A program made the translations under genes and the position numbers. A DNA stretch of 64,000 nucleotides from Capillimicrobium sp035565675 (GTDB taxonomy: Bacteria > Actinomycetota > Thermoleophilia > Solirubrobacterales > Solirubrobacteraceae): positions 1 through 64,000 of the forward strand of contig DATMSA010000091.1 in assembly GCA_035565675.1 (NCBI GenBank), in the 5' to 3' direction. This document shows, piece after piece, positions 1-8,793 of this stretch; the stretch's first letter is position 1; each line of letters starts with the position of its first letter. The notes under the pieces are model-generated. The model ran no database searches. It saw only the letters and a list, made by a program, of their open reading frames with translations, and was not told where the DNA came from.

Positions 1-35
1 ACGTCCAACCCGACCCACCAGGTAGCCTCGCTCAT
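1..35 (-). CDS. Probable IS110-family transposase, N-terminal fragment (continues off the left edge)
   Basis: A minus-strand ATG at position 35 opens a frame reading MSEATWWVGLDV before the window ends. IS110/IS1111 transposases begin with this kind of short leader followed by a W-V-G-(I/L)-D-V strand, whose Asp is the first acidic residue of the RuvC-like DEDD site. Only 11 complete codons are visible, so the call rests on pattern resemblance. A RuvC-fold protein of another kind remains possible. The bases upstream of the ATG (36-178) carry no gene, as expected for the non-coding end of such an element. Confidence 0.4.
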   Translation of the reverse strand, partial: MSEATWWVGLD

Positions 36-178
36 GGCCGGCGGCCTCCATCGATGTGGTTATCCGCCGCAGCGGCCCGAACCGATGCGACGGCCAGTCA
101 AGCCCACGAACTTCGCTGCGCAGGCCCGCCGGCCACCTATCGCACGCGGGCCGGACGCCCATAGGGTCTGAGCGCGCG
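36..178. other. Non-coding interval between the transposase-like start and the DAO oxidoreductase
   Basis: This 143-base stretch has no convincing gene on either strand. If the frame starting at 35 is an IS110 transposase, this is where the element end would lie. IS110-group elements are known to encode a structured bridge RNA upstream of the transposase, so it could sit here. I could not identify an element boundary or a defined RNA fold by eye. Confidence 0.3.
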
Positions 179-1558
179 TCAGCGCCCGGAGATCAGGTCG
201 GCGATCCGCGCCAGCGGGTGGGTGCGCGCGCGATCCGACGCCTGCTCGCGCCGATCGGCGGCCCGGTACAGCCCGTAGACGAGGCGGGCGCCCAGCCAGC
301 GCAGCGGCTCGGGCTCCCAGCGGCGGGCGTCGCGCCCCACCCAGGGCAGGCGCGTCAGCTCGGTGTCGCGTCCCAGGACGAGGTCGGCGAGCGTACGGCC
401 GGCGAGGTTGGCGGTGGCGACGCCGTTGCCGACGTAGCCGCCGGCGATCCCCAGGCCGGTCGCGCGGTCCAGGCGCACGGTCGGCGTCCAGTCGCGCGGG
501 ACGCCGAGCACGCCGCACCATGCGTGCTCGACCGGCACCGACGCCGCCGGCGGGAACAGGTCGCGCAGCAGCCGCGTGAGCTGGTCGATCGTCGTCCGCT
601 GGGTGCGCCCGTCGACGTCGGTGCGCGACCCGAACCGGTACGGCACGCCGCGCCCGCCCAGCGCGATGCGCCCGTCGGCCGTGCGCTGCGCGTACACGTA
701 GGCGTGGGCCATGTCGCCGATCAGCTCCGCCTGCTCCCAGCCGATCTCGGCCCAGGCGGCGTCTGGCAGCGGCGCGGTGACGACCATCGCCGAGTTCAGC
801 GGCAGCCACGTGCGCCGGCGGCCGGCGAGCGACGCGGTGAAGCCCTCCAGGCAGGTGAGCACGATCGGGGCGCGCACGGTGCCGCGGTCGGTGCGCGCGG
901 CGCCGGGGACGACCTCGCGGACGGTGGTCGACTCGTGGATGGTCGCGCCCGTGCGCTCGACGGCCGCGGCCAGCCCCTGCACGAGCTTGGCCGGCTGCAC
1001 GCGGGCGCAGTGCGCGTTCCAGGCGCCGGCCGTCGCCCCGGCGATCCGGACCCGCGCCGCCAGCGCGCCGGCGTCGAGCTCGACGAGGTCGCCGGGCCCC
1101 ACGCCCCACGCGCGGTCGTCGTCGATCAGCGCGCCCAGGCGCGCCGCCTGCGCCGGGCCGCGCGCGACCTTCAGCTCGCCGTGCTTGACGACGTCGGCGT
1201 CGATGCCCTCGTGGGCGCAGACGGCGATGACCTCGTCGACGGTCTCGCGCATCGTGCGCGCCAGCGCCAGCACCGCGTCGCGCCCGTGCGTCGCGGCGAG
1301 CTGCGCGCGCGAGCCCGAGAAGTGGTCCGACAGCCAGCCGCCGTTGCGTCCCGACGCGCCGTAGCCGGCGAACGCGCGCTCGAGCACGACGACGTCGAGG
1401 TCCGGCTGCGCCCGCTTGAGCGCGTACGCGGCCCACAGGCCGGTGTAGCCGGCGCCGACGATGCACACGTCGGCGTCGCGGTCGCCCGGCAGGGGCGGGC
1501 GGCGGGCGGGATGCGCGGTGTCGGCGTACCAGAAGGAGACGTCGCCGTTGCGGATCAT
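179..1558 (-). CDS. FAD-dependent oxidoreductase, DAO (glycine/D-amino acid oxidase) family
   Basis: Predicted 459-residue flavoenzyme that oxidises an amine or amino acid with FAD; the substrate is unknown. The dinucleotide-binding motif GAGYTG is at about residues 35-40, an acidic strand end (VVLE) follows at about 57-60, and GASGRNGGW, typical of this subgroup, is at about 67-75. A second glycine-rich FAD-contact segment (GGYVGNGVA) lies near the C terminus. The ATG at 1558 is chosen because it precedes a conserved-looking start, MIRNGDVSFW; the frame stays open upstream but has no family features. It ends 11 bases after menH on the same strand. It resembles the oxidoreductase at 46967-48466, so polyamine or amine oxidation is possible but not shown. 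Confidence 0.85.
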   Translation of the reverse strand: MIRNGDVSFWYADTAHPARRPPLPGDRDADVCIVGAGYTGLWAAYALKRAQPDLDVVVLERAFAGYGASGRNGGWLSDHFSGSRAQLAATHGRDAVLALARTMRETVDEVIAVCAHEGIDADVVKHGELKVARGPAQAARLGALIDDDRAWGVGPGDLVELDAGALAARVRIAGATAGAWNAHCARVQPAKLVQGLAAAVERTGATIHESTTVREVVPGAARTDRGTVRAPIVLTCLEGFTASLAGRRRTWLPLNSAMVVTAPLPDAAWAEIGWEQAELIGDMAHAYVYAQRTADGRIALGGRGVPYRFGSRTDVDGRTQRTTIDQLTRLLRDLFPPAASVPVEHAWCGVLGVPRDWTPTVRLDRATGLGIAGGYVGNGVATANLAGRTLADLVLGRDTELTRLPWVGRDARRWEPEPLRWLGARLVYGLYRAADRREQASDRARTHPLARIADLISGR

Positions 1559-1569
1559 CGAACGGGGTT

Positions 1570-2283
1570 CTAGCGCTCCAGCGCGCGGGCCAGCGCGCCG
1601 GGCGCCTCGAGCGGCAGCCCGTGGCCGGCCCCGGCGACCACGACGACGCGCGCCCACGGCATCGCCGCGTGCAGGCGCCGCGCGACCTCGCGGAAGCGCT
1701 CGTCCTCGGAGCCGACGACGATCGTCACCGGCAGGTTCAGGGCCGCCAGCCGGTCCCACACCGGCTCCATCGCGCCCGTGCCGAACCCGCGCAGCGCGGC
1801 GGCCAGCCCGGCCGGGTCCTGGCCCAGGCGCATCGCGCGGGCGCGGGCGCGCTGCGCCTCGGTCTGGCGCGCGAACAGCGGCAGCGCGCCCCAGCGGTCG
1901 GCGAACGCCTCGATCCCGTCGCGCTCGAGCAGGACCGCGAGCTCCTCGTCGGCCTCGCGCCGGCGCTGCGCCTCCTCCGGGTCGGCTATCCCCGCGGTGG
2001 TGGCCACGAGCGCCAGCCGGCGCACGCGCCCGGGCGCGGCCAGCGCGACGTGCAGCGCCAGGCGCCCGCCCATCGAGTAGCCGGCCAGGTCGAAGCGCGG
2101 CGGCGCGGCCTCGAGCACGTCGGCCACGAGCGTGGCGGTGTCGATCGGCCGGTCGCCGGCGCGGGCGCCGTGGCCGCGCAGGTCGGGGGCGTGCGTCTCG
2201 CGTCCGCTCAGGAGCGCCCGCACCTGGTCCCAGGCCGCGCCGGTCTGGGTGAAGCCGTGCAGGAGGACGAGCGGGTCGGCCAT
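1570..2283 (-). CDS. menH: 2-succinyl-6-hydroxy-2,4-cyclohexadiene-1-carboxylate synthase (MenH), alpha/beta hydrolase
   Basis: Alpha/beta hydrolase of about 237 residues. The expected role is elimination of pyruvate from the MenD product SEPHCHC to form SHCHC in menaquinone biosynthesis. Visible elements are the oxyanion-hole HGFTQTG near residues 9-15, the nucleophile elbow GYSMGGR with Ser near 70, an acidic GSEDERF segment, and the late His in GAGHGLPLE. The SMGGR elbow is the usual MenH form, and the divergent neighbour is menD, which together decide the assignment over a generic hydrolase. Start: ATG at 2283; an adjacent GTG at 2286 would add one residue. The intergenic space to menD is about 30 bases, so both promoters must be compact. 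Confidence 0.85.
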   Translation of the reverse strand: MADPLVLLHGFTQTGAAWDQVRALLSGRETHAPDLRGHGARAGDRPIDTATLVADVLEAAPPRFDLAGYSMGGRLALHVALAAPGRVRRLALVATTAGIADPEEAQRRREADEELAVLLERDGIEAFADRWGALPLFARQTEAQRARARAMRLGQDPAGLAAALRGFGTGAMEPVWDRLAALNLPVTIVVGSEDERFREVARRLHAAMPWARVVVVAGAGHGLPLEAPGALARALER

Positions 2284-2315
2284 CACGACATCGTGACGCC
2301 TAGAGTGCGTGCGCG

Positions 2316-4043
2316 TTGTCCGCCACCGCCGACAGCTACCTCGTCCTGCGCGCGTTCGTCGACGAGCTCGTGCGCAGCGGGGTGACCGACGCCGTCACCT
2401 CCCCCGGCTCGCGCTCGACGCCGATCGTGCTGAGCCTCGTGCGCGACGGGCGGCTGCGCTGCCACTCCCACGTCGACGAGCGCGCGGCCGCGTTCTTCGC
2501 GCTGGGAGCGGCGAAGGCGACGCGCCGGCCGGTGGCGATCGCGTGCACGTCGGGGACCGCGGCGGCCGAGTACCTGCCGGCGGTGATCGAGGCCCACGAG
2601 GCCGGCGTGCCGCTGATCGTCCTCACCGCCGACCGCCCGCCCGAGCTGCGCGACACCGGCGCCGGGCAGACGATCGACCAGGTCAAGCTCTACGGCTCGG
2701 CCGTGCGCTGGTACGTCGACCTCGGCATCCACGAGGCGACCCCGGACCGGCTGCGCTGGGTGCGGTCGCTGGCCTGCCGGGTCGCGGCCGCCGCGGCGGG
2801 CGCCGGCGCCTCCGGGCGCCCCGGGCCGGTCCAGGTCAACGTGCCGCTGCGCGAGCCGCTCGTGCTCGACGAGCCGCTCGGCGGCGATCCGCTGCCCGGC
2901 CGCCCCGGCGGCCGGCCCTGGCTGGCGTTCCCGGCGGCCGCGCCCGCGTCCAGCGGCGGTACGCTCGCCGCCGCGCTGGGTGACCACGAGCGGCCGCTGA
3001 TCGTCGCCGGGCGCGGCGAGCGCGACCCCGAGCTGGCCGACGCGCTCGGGCTGCTGGCCGCCGCCGCGGGCGCGCCGCTGCTGGCCGACCCGCTCTCGGG
3101 CGCCCGCCGCGGCGACGCCGCGATCGCCCACTACGACGCGCTCCTGCGCGACGCCGGCTTCGCCGCCGCGCACCGCCCCGACCTCGTGATCCGCGTCGGC
3201 GACCTGCCGACGTCCAAGCCGCTGCGCGCGTTCCTGGCCGGGCTCGGCGACGACGTGCCCCAGCTCGCGTTCTCGCCCGACGCCGTCTGGCACGACCCGG
3301 CCGGCGCCCTGCACGCGCTCCTGAGCGGCGACCCGGGCGCGAGCGTCGTCGACGCCATCCACGCGCTCGGCGGCGAGGCCGTCGGCGACCGCGCCTGGCT
3401 GGCGGCGTGGCGGCGCGCCGACGCCGCGGCCGGCGGCGCGATCGCGGCCACGCTCGGCGACGGCGCGCTGAGCGAGCCGCTCGTCGCGCGCACGCTCGCC
3501 GGCGTCCTCCCCGACGGCCACGTGCTCGTCGTCGCGTCGTCGATGCCCGTGCGCGACCTGGAGACCTTCGCCGCCGTGCGCGACGGCGGACCGCGCGTCC
3601 TCTCCAACCGCGGCGCCAACGGCATCGACGGGACGGTCGCCAGCGCGCTCGGCGTCGCCGCGACCGGCGCGCCGACGACGCTGCTCATCGGCGACGTCGC
3701 GCTCGCCTACGACCACAGCGCCCTGCTCGCGGTCCCGCGCCTGGGGCTCGCGCCCGCGATCGTCGTGCTCGACAACGGCGGGGGCGGCATCTTCGACTTC
3801 CTCCCGGTCGCGACGCAGGCCGACGCCTACGAGGCACACGTGGCCACGCCGCCGGGTCTCGACCCCGAGCGGATCGCCGCGCTGTACGGACTCGCCTACG
3901 CGCCGGCCGCCACCGTGGCCGAGCTGCGCGACGCCGTCGGCGCCGGCGGCGCCCGGCTGATCCACGTGCGCACCGATCGCGCCGGCAACGTGGCGCTGCA
4001 CCGGCGCGTCTGGGACGCGGTCGCCGCCGCTATCGGCGGTTGA
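2316..4043 (+). CDS. menD: 2-succinyl-5-enolpyruvyl-6-hydroxy-3-cyclohexene-1-carboxylate synthase (MenD)
   Basis: ThDP-dependent enzyme of 575 residues, the usual family length. It condenses isochorismate with 2-oxoglutarate in menaquinone biosynthesis. The N-terminal pyrimidine-binding domain has TSPGSRSTP (about 28-36) and the cofactor-activating Glu in SHVDERAAAF (near 55). The C-terminal pyrophosphate-binding motif runs from GDVALAYDH to VVLDNGGGGIF (about 455-490), the GD...NG/NN signature. The start is a TTG at 2316 giving MSATADSYLV; no ATG or GTG fits better. The 3' end overlaps the convergent lipoprotein gene by 14 bases. With menH and menF nearby this forms a scattered men cluster on both strands. 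Confidence 0.95.
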   Translation: MSATADSYLVLRAFVDELVRSGVTDAVTSPGSRSTPIVLSLVRDGRLRCHSHVDERAAAFFALGAAKATRRPVAIACTSGTAAAEYLPAVIEAHEAGVPLIVLTADRPPELRDTGAGQTIDQVKLYGSAVRWYVDLGIHEATPDRLRWVRSLACRVAAAAAGAGASGRPGPVQVNVPLREPLVLDEPLGGDPLPGRPGGRPWLAFPAAAPASSGGTLAAALGDHERPLIVAGRGERDPELADALGLLAAAAGAPLLADPLSGARRGDAAIAHYDALLRDAGFAAAHRPDLVIRVGDLPTSKPLRAFLAGLGDDVPQLAFSPDAVWHDPAGALHALLSGDPGASVVDAIHALGGEAVGDRAWLAAWRRADAAAGGAIAATLGDGALSEPLVARTLAGVLPDGHVLVVASSMPVRDLETFAAVRDGGPRVLSNRGANGIDGTVASALGVAATGAPTTLLIGDVALAYDHSALLAVPRLGLAPAIVVLDNGGGGIFDFLPVATQADAYEAHVATPPGLDPERIAALYGLAYAPAATVAELRDAVGAGGARLIHVRTDRAGNVALHRRVWDAVAAAIGG

Positions 4044-4686
4044 CGTCGCCCGCGCCGTCGACGCGCTCGCGCACGTCGGGGTCGCCGCCGTAGGTCACGT
4101 CGCCGCTGCCGTTCACGCGGACGTCGAGCGTCTCGCTCACGGTCACGTCGACGTCGCCGGCGCCCGACACGTCCACCCGTGCCCGCTCCGCCCGCACGTC
4201 GGCCAGCCGCAGGTCGCCGGCGCCGTCCACCCACGCGGTCAGCACGCCGACCCGGCCGCGCCCGGTGATGTCGCCGGCGCCGCTGACCGACAGGTCCAGG
4301 CGGTCGGCGTCGACGTCGCCGAGGTCGACGTCCCCGGCGCCCTCGACGGAGACGCCGTCGAGGCGCGGCGCGGTGATCGACACCAGCAGCTCGCTGCCGC
4401 CCAGCGACAGCGTCGTGTCGCCGTCCTCGTCGATCTTCAGCGTGCCGTCTCGCACCTCGACCGACACGTCGTCGACGCGCTTGCGCCCGCCGGACACGAC
4501 CACCTCGGGGCTCCCGCCCGCCCGCACCACGACGTTCGGCGATCCCGACACGTGGATGCGCTCGAACGCGCCGACGGCGTGCGTCTCGGTGACGGACGGC
4601 CCGTCGTCGAAGCGGATGCCGCACCCGGTCAGCACCATGCCGGACAGCAGCGCGGCCGAGGCGATCGCGAGGAATGAGCGGAGCAT
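4030..4686 (-). CDS. DUF2807 (head GIN domain) lipoprotein
   Basis: Predicted 218-residue exported lipoprotein. A hydrophobic signal peptide ends in a lipobox LTGC with Cys near residue 22. The mature protein is a run of beta-strand repeats with recurrent GAGDV/GSGDV turns, characteristic of the DUF2807/GIN right-handed beta-helix family of putative auto-transported adhesin-like proteins. The precise function is unknown. The ATG at 4686 is preferred over a GTG at 4695 because it places the signal peptide correctly. Its 3' end overlaps menD (convergent) by 14 bases, and menF lies 84 bases upstream on the same strand. There is no evident link to menaquinone synthesis. Confidence 0.85.
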   Translation of the reverse strand: MLRSFLAIASAALLSGMVLTGCGIRFDDGPSVTETHAVGAFERIHVSGSPNVVVRAGGSPEVVVSGGRKRVDDVSVEVRDGTLKIDEDGDTTLSLGGSELLVSITAPRLDGVSVEGAGDVDLGDVDADRLDLSVSGAGDITGRGRVGVLTAWVDGAGDLRLADVRAERARVDVSGAGDVDVTVSETLDVRVNGSGDVTYGGDPDVRERVDGAGDVNRR

Positions 4687-4770
4687 GGCCGGCACGCTAC
4701 GCCCGGCGCGGGCGCCCGGCCAGGCGGGCAGCCGGTGAGCCGGGGTGGGGTTTCCCGCACCTGGACGGTG

Positions 4771-6207
4771 CTACAGCGCGAGGACCGGCAGCAGCGCCTG
4801 GAGCTTGACCTCCGTCTCGGCCAGCTCGGCCGCCGGGTCGGAGTCGGCCACGACGCCCACGCCGGCGAAGCAGCGCGCCAGGCCGCCCTCGACGAGCGCG
4901 CTGCGCAGCGCGACGCAGAACTCGCCGTCCTCGGAGGCGTCGACCCAGCCGACCGGGCCGGCGTACCAGCCGCGGTCCAGGCCCTCGAGCGCCGGGATCA
5001 GCGGCGCGGCCACCGACAGCGGCTCGCCGCCGACCGCGGGCGTCGGATGCAGGGCGCCGGCCAGCTCGATCGCGCTGACCGGCTCGGCGAGCTGGGCGCG
5101 GATCGGCGTGGCGAGGTGCTGGATGTTGGCCATCTGCACGACGACCGGGTCGGGCGCCGCGGTCACCCACACCGCGTGGGCGCGCAGCGCCCGCTCGATG
5201 CGCCGCACGACGATCGCGTGCTCCTCGCGGTCCTTCTCGGAGCGCAGGAGCTGCTCGCCGAGGTGGTCGTCGACGGCCGGGTCGGCCGAGCGGCGCGTCG
5301 AGCCGGCCAGGCCGAGCGTCGAGACGCGCAGCCCGTCGCGGCGCAGCAGCAGCTCCGGGCTGGCGGCGATGAACGACGCGTCGCCGCGGGCGACCGCGAA
5401 GACGAAGCAGCCCGGGAACGCCTCGCGCAGGATGCCGTGGATCGCCGCCACGTCGTGCGGGGCGGGCGCGTGGACGGCGACCTCGCGAGCGAGCACGATC
5501 TTCGTCATCTCCCCCGCCCGGATGCGCTCGACCGCGCGGGCGACGGCGGCCTCGTAGTGCTCGGGCGGCATCGTCGAGGCGACCCGGACGCGGCCGGCCG
5601 GCTCGGGGTCCAGCAGCGGCAGCGGCGCCTGACGCAGCGCGGCCAACCGCCGCTCGAGCCCGGCGAGCAGGTCCTCGGGCGTGTCGTCGGGCGTCGCCAG
5701 CGCGCACACGGTCAGGCGCGTCTGGCCGCCGCGGCGGTGCAGCGCCACCTGCGGCACGTGCAGCGACGCCGGCGGGAACGGCGCCCAGTGCGGGGCGGCG
5801 GAGCCGTTGGGCGCGAACGCGAAGCCGCCGACCGCCACCGGACCGCTGCCGGGCGGCCCGTCGGGCGCGTCGGCGACCGCGTGGGCGGCCAGCTCGCGCC
5901 AGGCGCGGGCGACCTCCGCGAAGCGCCGCGATCCCGTCCCGGTCAGCTCGCGCACGCAGCCCAGGCCGGCCAGCGCGGCGCCGTCGCGGTCGGGCTGCTC
6001 GAAGGCGAACAGCGGCTCGCCGCCGGCGCGGGAGGCGAACGCCACCGCGACGGGGTCGACGTCGCCGCCGACGGGCACGCTGATCGCCGCCAGCGCCTCG
6101 CCGCGCGAGCGCGCGCGGCGCACCGCGCGGGTCAGCCGTCGCTCGAGCCGGGCGCGGTCGGCCGCGCCCAACGCGAACCGGTCGGCTCCCAGCGCGGCGA
6201 CGGTCAC
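4771..6207 (-). CDS. menF: Isochorismate synthase (MenF)
   Basis: Chorismate-binding enzyme of 478 residues converting chorismate to isochorismate, the first step of the menaquinone pathway. The C-terminal half holds the catalytic core: EMTKIVLARE, then GSTRRSADP, the LLRSEKDREEH helix, HPTPAVGG and RGWYAGPVGW, which are conserved in isochorismate/anthranilate/salicylate synthases. The N-terminal third is poorly conserved, as is usual. Nearby menD and menH support isochorismate synthase over salicylate or anthranilate synthase. Start GTG at 6207. It lies only 7 bases after ilvN on the same strand, so it probably shares the ilvBN transcript, an unusual partner for a men gene. Confidence 0.92.
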   Translation of the reverse strand: MTVAALGADRFALGAADRARLERRLTRAVRRARSRGEALAAISVPVGGDVDPVAVAFASRAGGEPLFAFEQPDRDGAALAGLGCVRELTGTGSRRFAEVARAWRELAAHAVADAPDGPPGSGPVAVGGFAFAPNGSAAPHWAPFPPASLHVPQVALHRRGGQTRLTVCALATPDDTPEDLLAGLERRLAALRQAPLPLLDPEPAGRVRVASTMPPEHYEAAVARAVERIRAGEMTKIVLAREVAVHAPAPHDVAAIHGILREAFPGCFVFAVARGDASFIAASPELLLRRDGLRVSTLGLAGSTRRSADPAVDDHLGEQLLRSEKDREEHAIVVRRIERALRAHAVWVTAAPDPVVVQMANIQHLATPIRAQLAEPVSAIELAGALHPTPAVGGEPLSVAAPLIPALEGLDRGWYAGPVGWVDASEDGEFCVALRSALVEGGLARCFAGVGVVADSDPAAELAETEVKLQALLPVLAL

Positions 6208-6214
6208 GCCGTGG

Positions 6215-6772
6215 TCAGGTCTCGCCCCGGCCGCGGGCGATCGCGATCTCGCCCGTCCGCATCATCTCGACGAGGCCGAACGGGCGCACCATGCGCTCGA
6301 ACGCCTCGATCTTGTCGGTCGTCCCGGTGACCTCGATCGTCAGCGAGCGCTTCGTGACGTCGACGACCTTGCCGCGGAAGATCTCGCAGATCTGCATGAC
6401 CTCGGCGCGCTGGACGCCGTCGACGGCGACCTTGAACAGCGCCAGCTCGCGCGAGACCGTGTCCTGCGGGTCGAGGTCGCGGATCTTCAGCACGTTGACC
6501 AGCTTGTGGAGCTGCTTGGTGACCTGGTCGATCGGGTGCACCGCGCCGTCGAGCGTCAGCGTGATCCGCGAGATGCGCTCGTCGTCGGTCGGGCCGACCG
6601 TCAGCGTGTCGATGTTGAACCCGCGGCGCGCGAACAGGCCGGCGATGCGCGTCAGCACGCCGGGCTTGTTCTCCACCAGGATCGACAGCGTGTGCTTGCG
6701 CCCCGTGCGCATCGCCACCGACGCGTCGAGCTCCTCGAGGCTCAGCAGGTCCTTGGTTCCGGGCTCGCCCAT
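6215..6772 (-). CDS. ilvN: Acetolactate synthase small (regulatory) subunit IlvN
   Basis: Regulatory subunit of acetohydroxyacid synthase, 185 residues. An N-terminal ACT domain (LSILVENKPGVLTRIAGLF, about 28-46) binds valine and gives feedback inhibition; a second ACT-like C-terminal domain follows, the usual two-domain form. It partners with IlvB in branched-chain amino acid synthesis. The ATG at 6772 has a GGTGGGG purine run about 11 bases upstream. Alternatively a GTG at 6784 overlaps the ilvB stop (GTGA), which would add four residues and couple translation directly. menF follows after 7 bases. Confidence 0.93.
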   Translation of the reverse strand: MGEPGTKDLLSLEELDASVAMRTGRKHTLSILVENKPGVLTRIAGLFARRGFNIDTLTVGPTDDERISRITLTLDGAVHPIDQVTKQLHKLVNVLKIRDLDPQDTVSRELALFKVAVDGVQRAEVMQICEIFRGKVVDVTKRSLTIEVTGTTDKIEAFERMVRPFGLVEMMRTGEIAIARGRGET

Positions 6773-6780
6773 GCGCGCCG

Positions 6781-8457
6781 TCACCCCACCATGTCGCGGG
6801 CGGGAGCGCCCGGCGCGATCATCGGGAACACGTTCTCCTCCTGCGTGACGCGCACGTCGACGACCACCGGGCCGTCGAGCGCGAGCGCCGACTTCATGTC
6901 GTCGACCAGCGTCGTCTTGTCCTCGAAGCGCAGACCGGTGCAGCCGTAGGCCTCCGCGAGCTTGACGAAGTCCGGGAACTGGCCCATGTCGACGTGCGAG
7001 TAGCGGCGGTCCCAGAACAGCTCCTGCCACTGGCGCACCATGCCCAGGTACCCGTTGTTCATGATGAACACCTTGATCGGGATGCCCTCCTGCGCGCAGG
7101 TGGCCAGCTCCTGGATGTTCATCTGCACCGAGCCGTCGCCGGTGATGCAGATCACGGTCTCGTCGGGGCGGCCGACCTGGGCGCCGAGCGCGGCGGGCAG
7201 GCCGAAGCCCATGGTGCCCAGCCCGCCGGAGTTGATCCACTGGCGCGGGCGCGCGAAGTGGAAGTACTGCGCCGCCCACATCTGGTGCTGGCCGACGTCG
7301 GAGGTGACGATCGCGTCGCCGCCGGTCGCCTCGTAGAGCGCCTCGATCATGTACTGCGGCTTGATCTCGCGGTCGGCGCTGTCGTCGTAGCGCAGGGGGT
7401 GGCGCTCGCGCCACGCGTCGATGCGCTGCCACCACTCCTCCAGGCGCGTGCGGTCGGGCTCCAGCGCCCGGTACTCGGCCACGAGCTTGGTGAGCACGTT
7501 CTTGGCGTCACCGACGATCGGGATGTGCGCCGGCACGTTCTTGGAGATCTCGGCCGGGTCGACGTCGATGTGGATGAACTTCGCCCGCGGGGCGAACTCG
7601 CTGAGCTTGCCGGTGACGCGGTCGTCGAAGCGGGCGCCGACGCAGCAGATGAGGTCGGCCTCGTCGATCGCGTAGTTGGCGGCGCGCGTGCCGTGCATGC
7701 CGAGCATCCCCAGCCACTGCGGGTCGGGCGCCGGGTAGGCGCCGAGGCCCATCAGCGTGCAGGTGACCGGGAAGCGGTCGGCGCGCACGAGCGCGGTCAG
7801 CTCCTCGGAGGCGTCAGCGTTGACCACGCCGCCGCCCGCGTAGATCACCGGGCGCCGCGCGGACGCCAGCGCCTTGGCGGCCTGGCGGATCTGCTTCTGG
7901 TTGCCCTCGGTGGTGGGCTGGTAGCCGGGCAGGCGCACGTCGGTGACCGGCTCGTAGTCGATCTCGGCGCGCGACAGGTCCTGCGGGATGTCGACCACGA
8001 CCGGGCCGGGGCGGCCGGTGCGGGCGATGTGGAACGCCTCGTGGATCGCGCGCGGGATCTCGTTGGGGTGCTGGATCAGGAAGCTGTGCTTCACGATCGG
8101 CATCGTGATGCCGAGCATGTCGGCCTCCTGGAAGCCGTCGGTGCCCAGCAGCTCGGTGCGCACCTGGCCGGTGAGGAACACCACCGGCGTGGAGTCCATC
8201 ATCGCGTTGGTGATCGCGGTGACGAGGTTCGTCGCGCCCGGCCCGCTGGTGGCGAGGCAGACGCCGACCTTCCCGGTCGCGCGCGCGTAGCCCTCGGCGG
8301 CGTGGCCGCCGCCCTGCTCGTGGCGGACGAGGACGTGCTTGATGCCCGCGTCGACGAACGCGTCGTAGGTCGGGAGGTTCGCGCCGCCCGGGTAGCCGAA
8401 TACGACCTCGACGCCCTCAGCCTTGAGGCATTCCATGACGGCATCGACGGCACGCAT
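6781..8457 (-). CDS. ilvB: Acetolactate synthase large (catalytic) subunit IlvB
   Basis: ThDP- and FAD-dependent catalytic subunit of acetohydroxyacid synthase, about 558 residues. It makes acetolactate and acetohydroxybutyrate for valine, leucine and isoleucine. Visible elements: GYPGGANLP near 22-30, the ThDP-activating Glu in RHEQGGGH (near 47), GTDGFQEADMLGIT (FAD/substrate region), and the ThDP signature GDGSVQMNIQEL through MNNGYLGM (about 435-465). The ATG at 8457 is 10 bases after AGGAAAGGA; a GTG at 8463 lies only 4 bases after it. No leader-peptide attenuator is visible in the short space to the next gene upstream. Confidence 0.96.
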   Translation of the reverse strand: MRAVDAVMECLKAEGVEVVFGYPGGANLPTYDAFVDAGIKHVLVRHEQGGGHAAEGYARATGKVGVCLATSGPGATNLVTAITNAMMDSTPVVFLTGQVRTELLGTDGFQEADMLGITMPIVKHSFLIQHPNEIPRAIHEAFHIARTGRPGPVVVDIPQDLSRAEIDYEPVTDVRLPGYQPTTEGNQKQIRQAAKALASARRPVIYAGGGVVNADASEELTALVRADRFPVTCTLMGLGAYPAPDPQWLGMLGMHGTRAANYAIDEADLICCVGARFDDRVTGKLSEFAPRAKFIHIDVDPAEISKNVPAHIPIVGDAKNVLTKLVAEYRALEPDRTRLEEWWQRIDAWRERHPLRYDDSADREIKPQYMIEALYEATGGDAIVTSDVGQHQMWAAQYFHFARPRQWINSGGLGTMGFGLPAALGAQVGRPDETVICITGDGSVQMNIQELATCAQEGIPIKVFIMNNGYLGMVRQWQELFWDRRYSHVDMGQFPDFVKLAEAYGCTGLRFEDKTTLVDDMKSALALDGPVVVDVRVTQEENVFPMIAPGAPARDMVG

Positions 8458-8490
8458 GCGCACTACGTCCTTTCCTGCTCGCGGCTCGGA

Positions 8491-8784
8491 TCAGCTCGGT
8501 CGCGACTCGACGACCGACGCGGGCTGCTCAGTGTACCCCGGGTCCAGCTCCGTCCCGCAGCGGGTGCACAGCGCCTCGTAGAACTTGACGCGCTTGCCGC
8601 ATCCCGGGCACACCGAGTCGGGCTCCTCGGTGTCGAACCGGTACAGCAGCACGGCGAGGAGGACCGGCGGCAGCGCCGTGCAGAGCAGGAACCAGATGAC
8701 GAACGACGAGCCCTTGATGCGGCCGACGATCCCTCCGGCCAGGCCGCAGCAGATCGCGAAGACGACGTAGGCCCCGCCGACCAC
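8491..8784 (-). CDS. Small membrane protein with C-terminal zinc ribbon
   Basis: 97-residue protein with two predicted membrane segments (about 5-21 and 28-48) followed by a cytoplasmic-type zinc ribbon. The ribbon has CPGCG at 59-63 and CTRCG at 73-77, giving four Cys ligands spaced 2-10-2. The function is unknown; such proteins are common as uncharacterised zinc-ribbon membrane proteins in Actinomycetota. Start GTG at 8784, nine bases after the stop of the 56-residue protein upstream. ilvB follows within about 30 bases, so the three may be co-transcribed. Confidence 0.75.
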   Translation of the reverse strand: MVGGAYVVFAICCGLAGGIVGRIKGSSFVIWFLLCTALPPVLLAVLLYRFDTEEPDSVCPGCGKRVKFYEALCTRCGTELDPGYTEQPASVVESRPS

Positions 8785-8793
8785 GGCCGGGGC

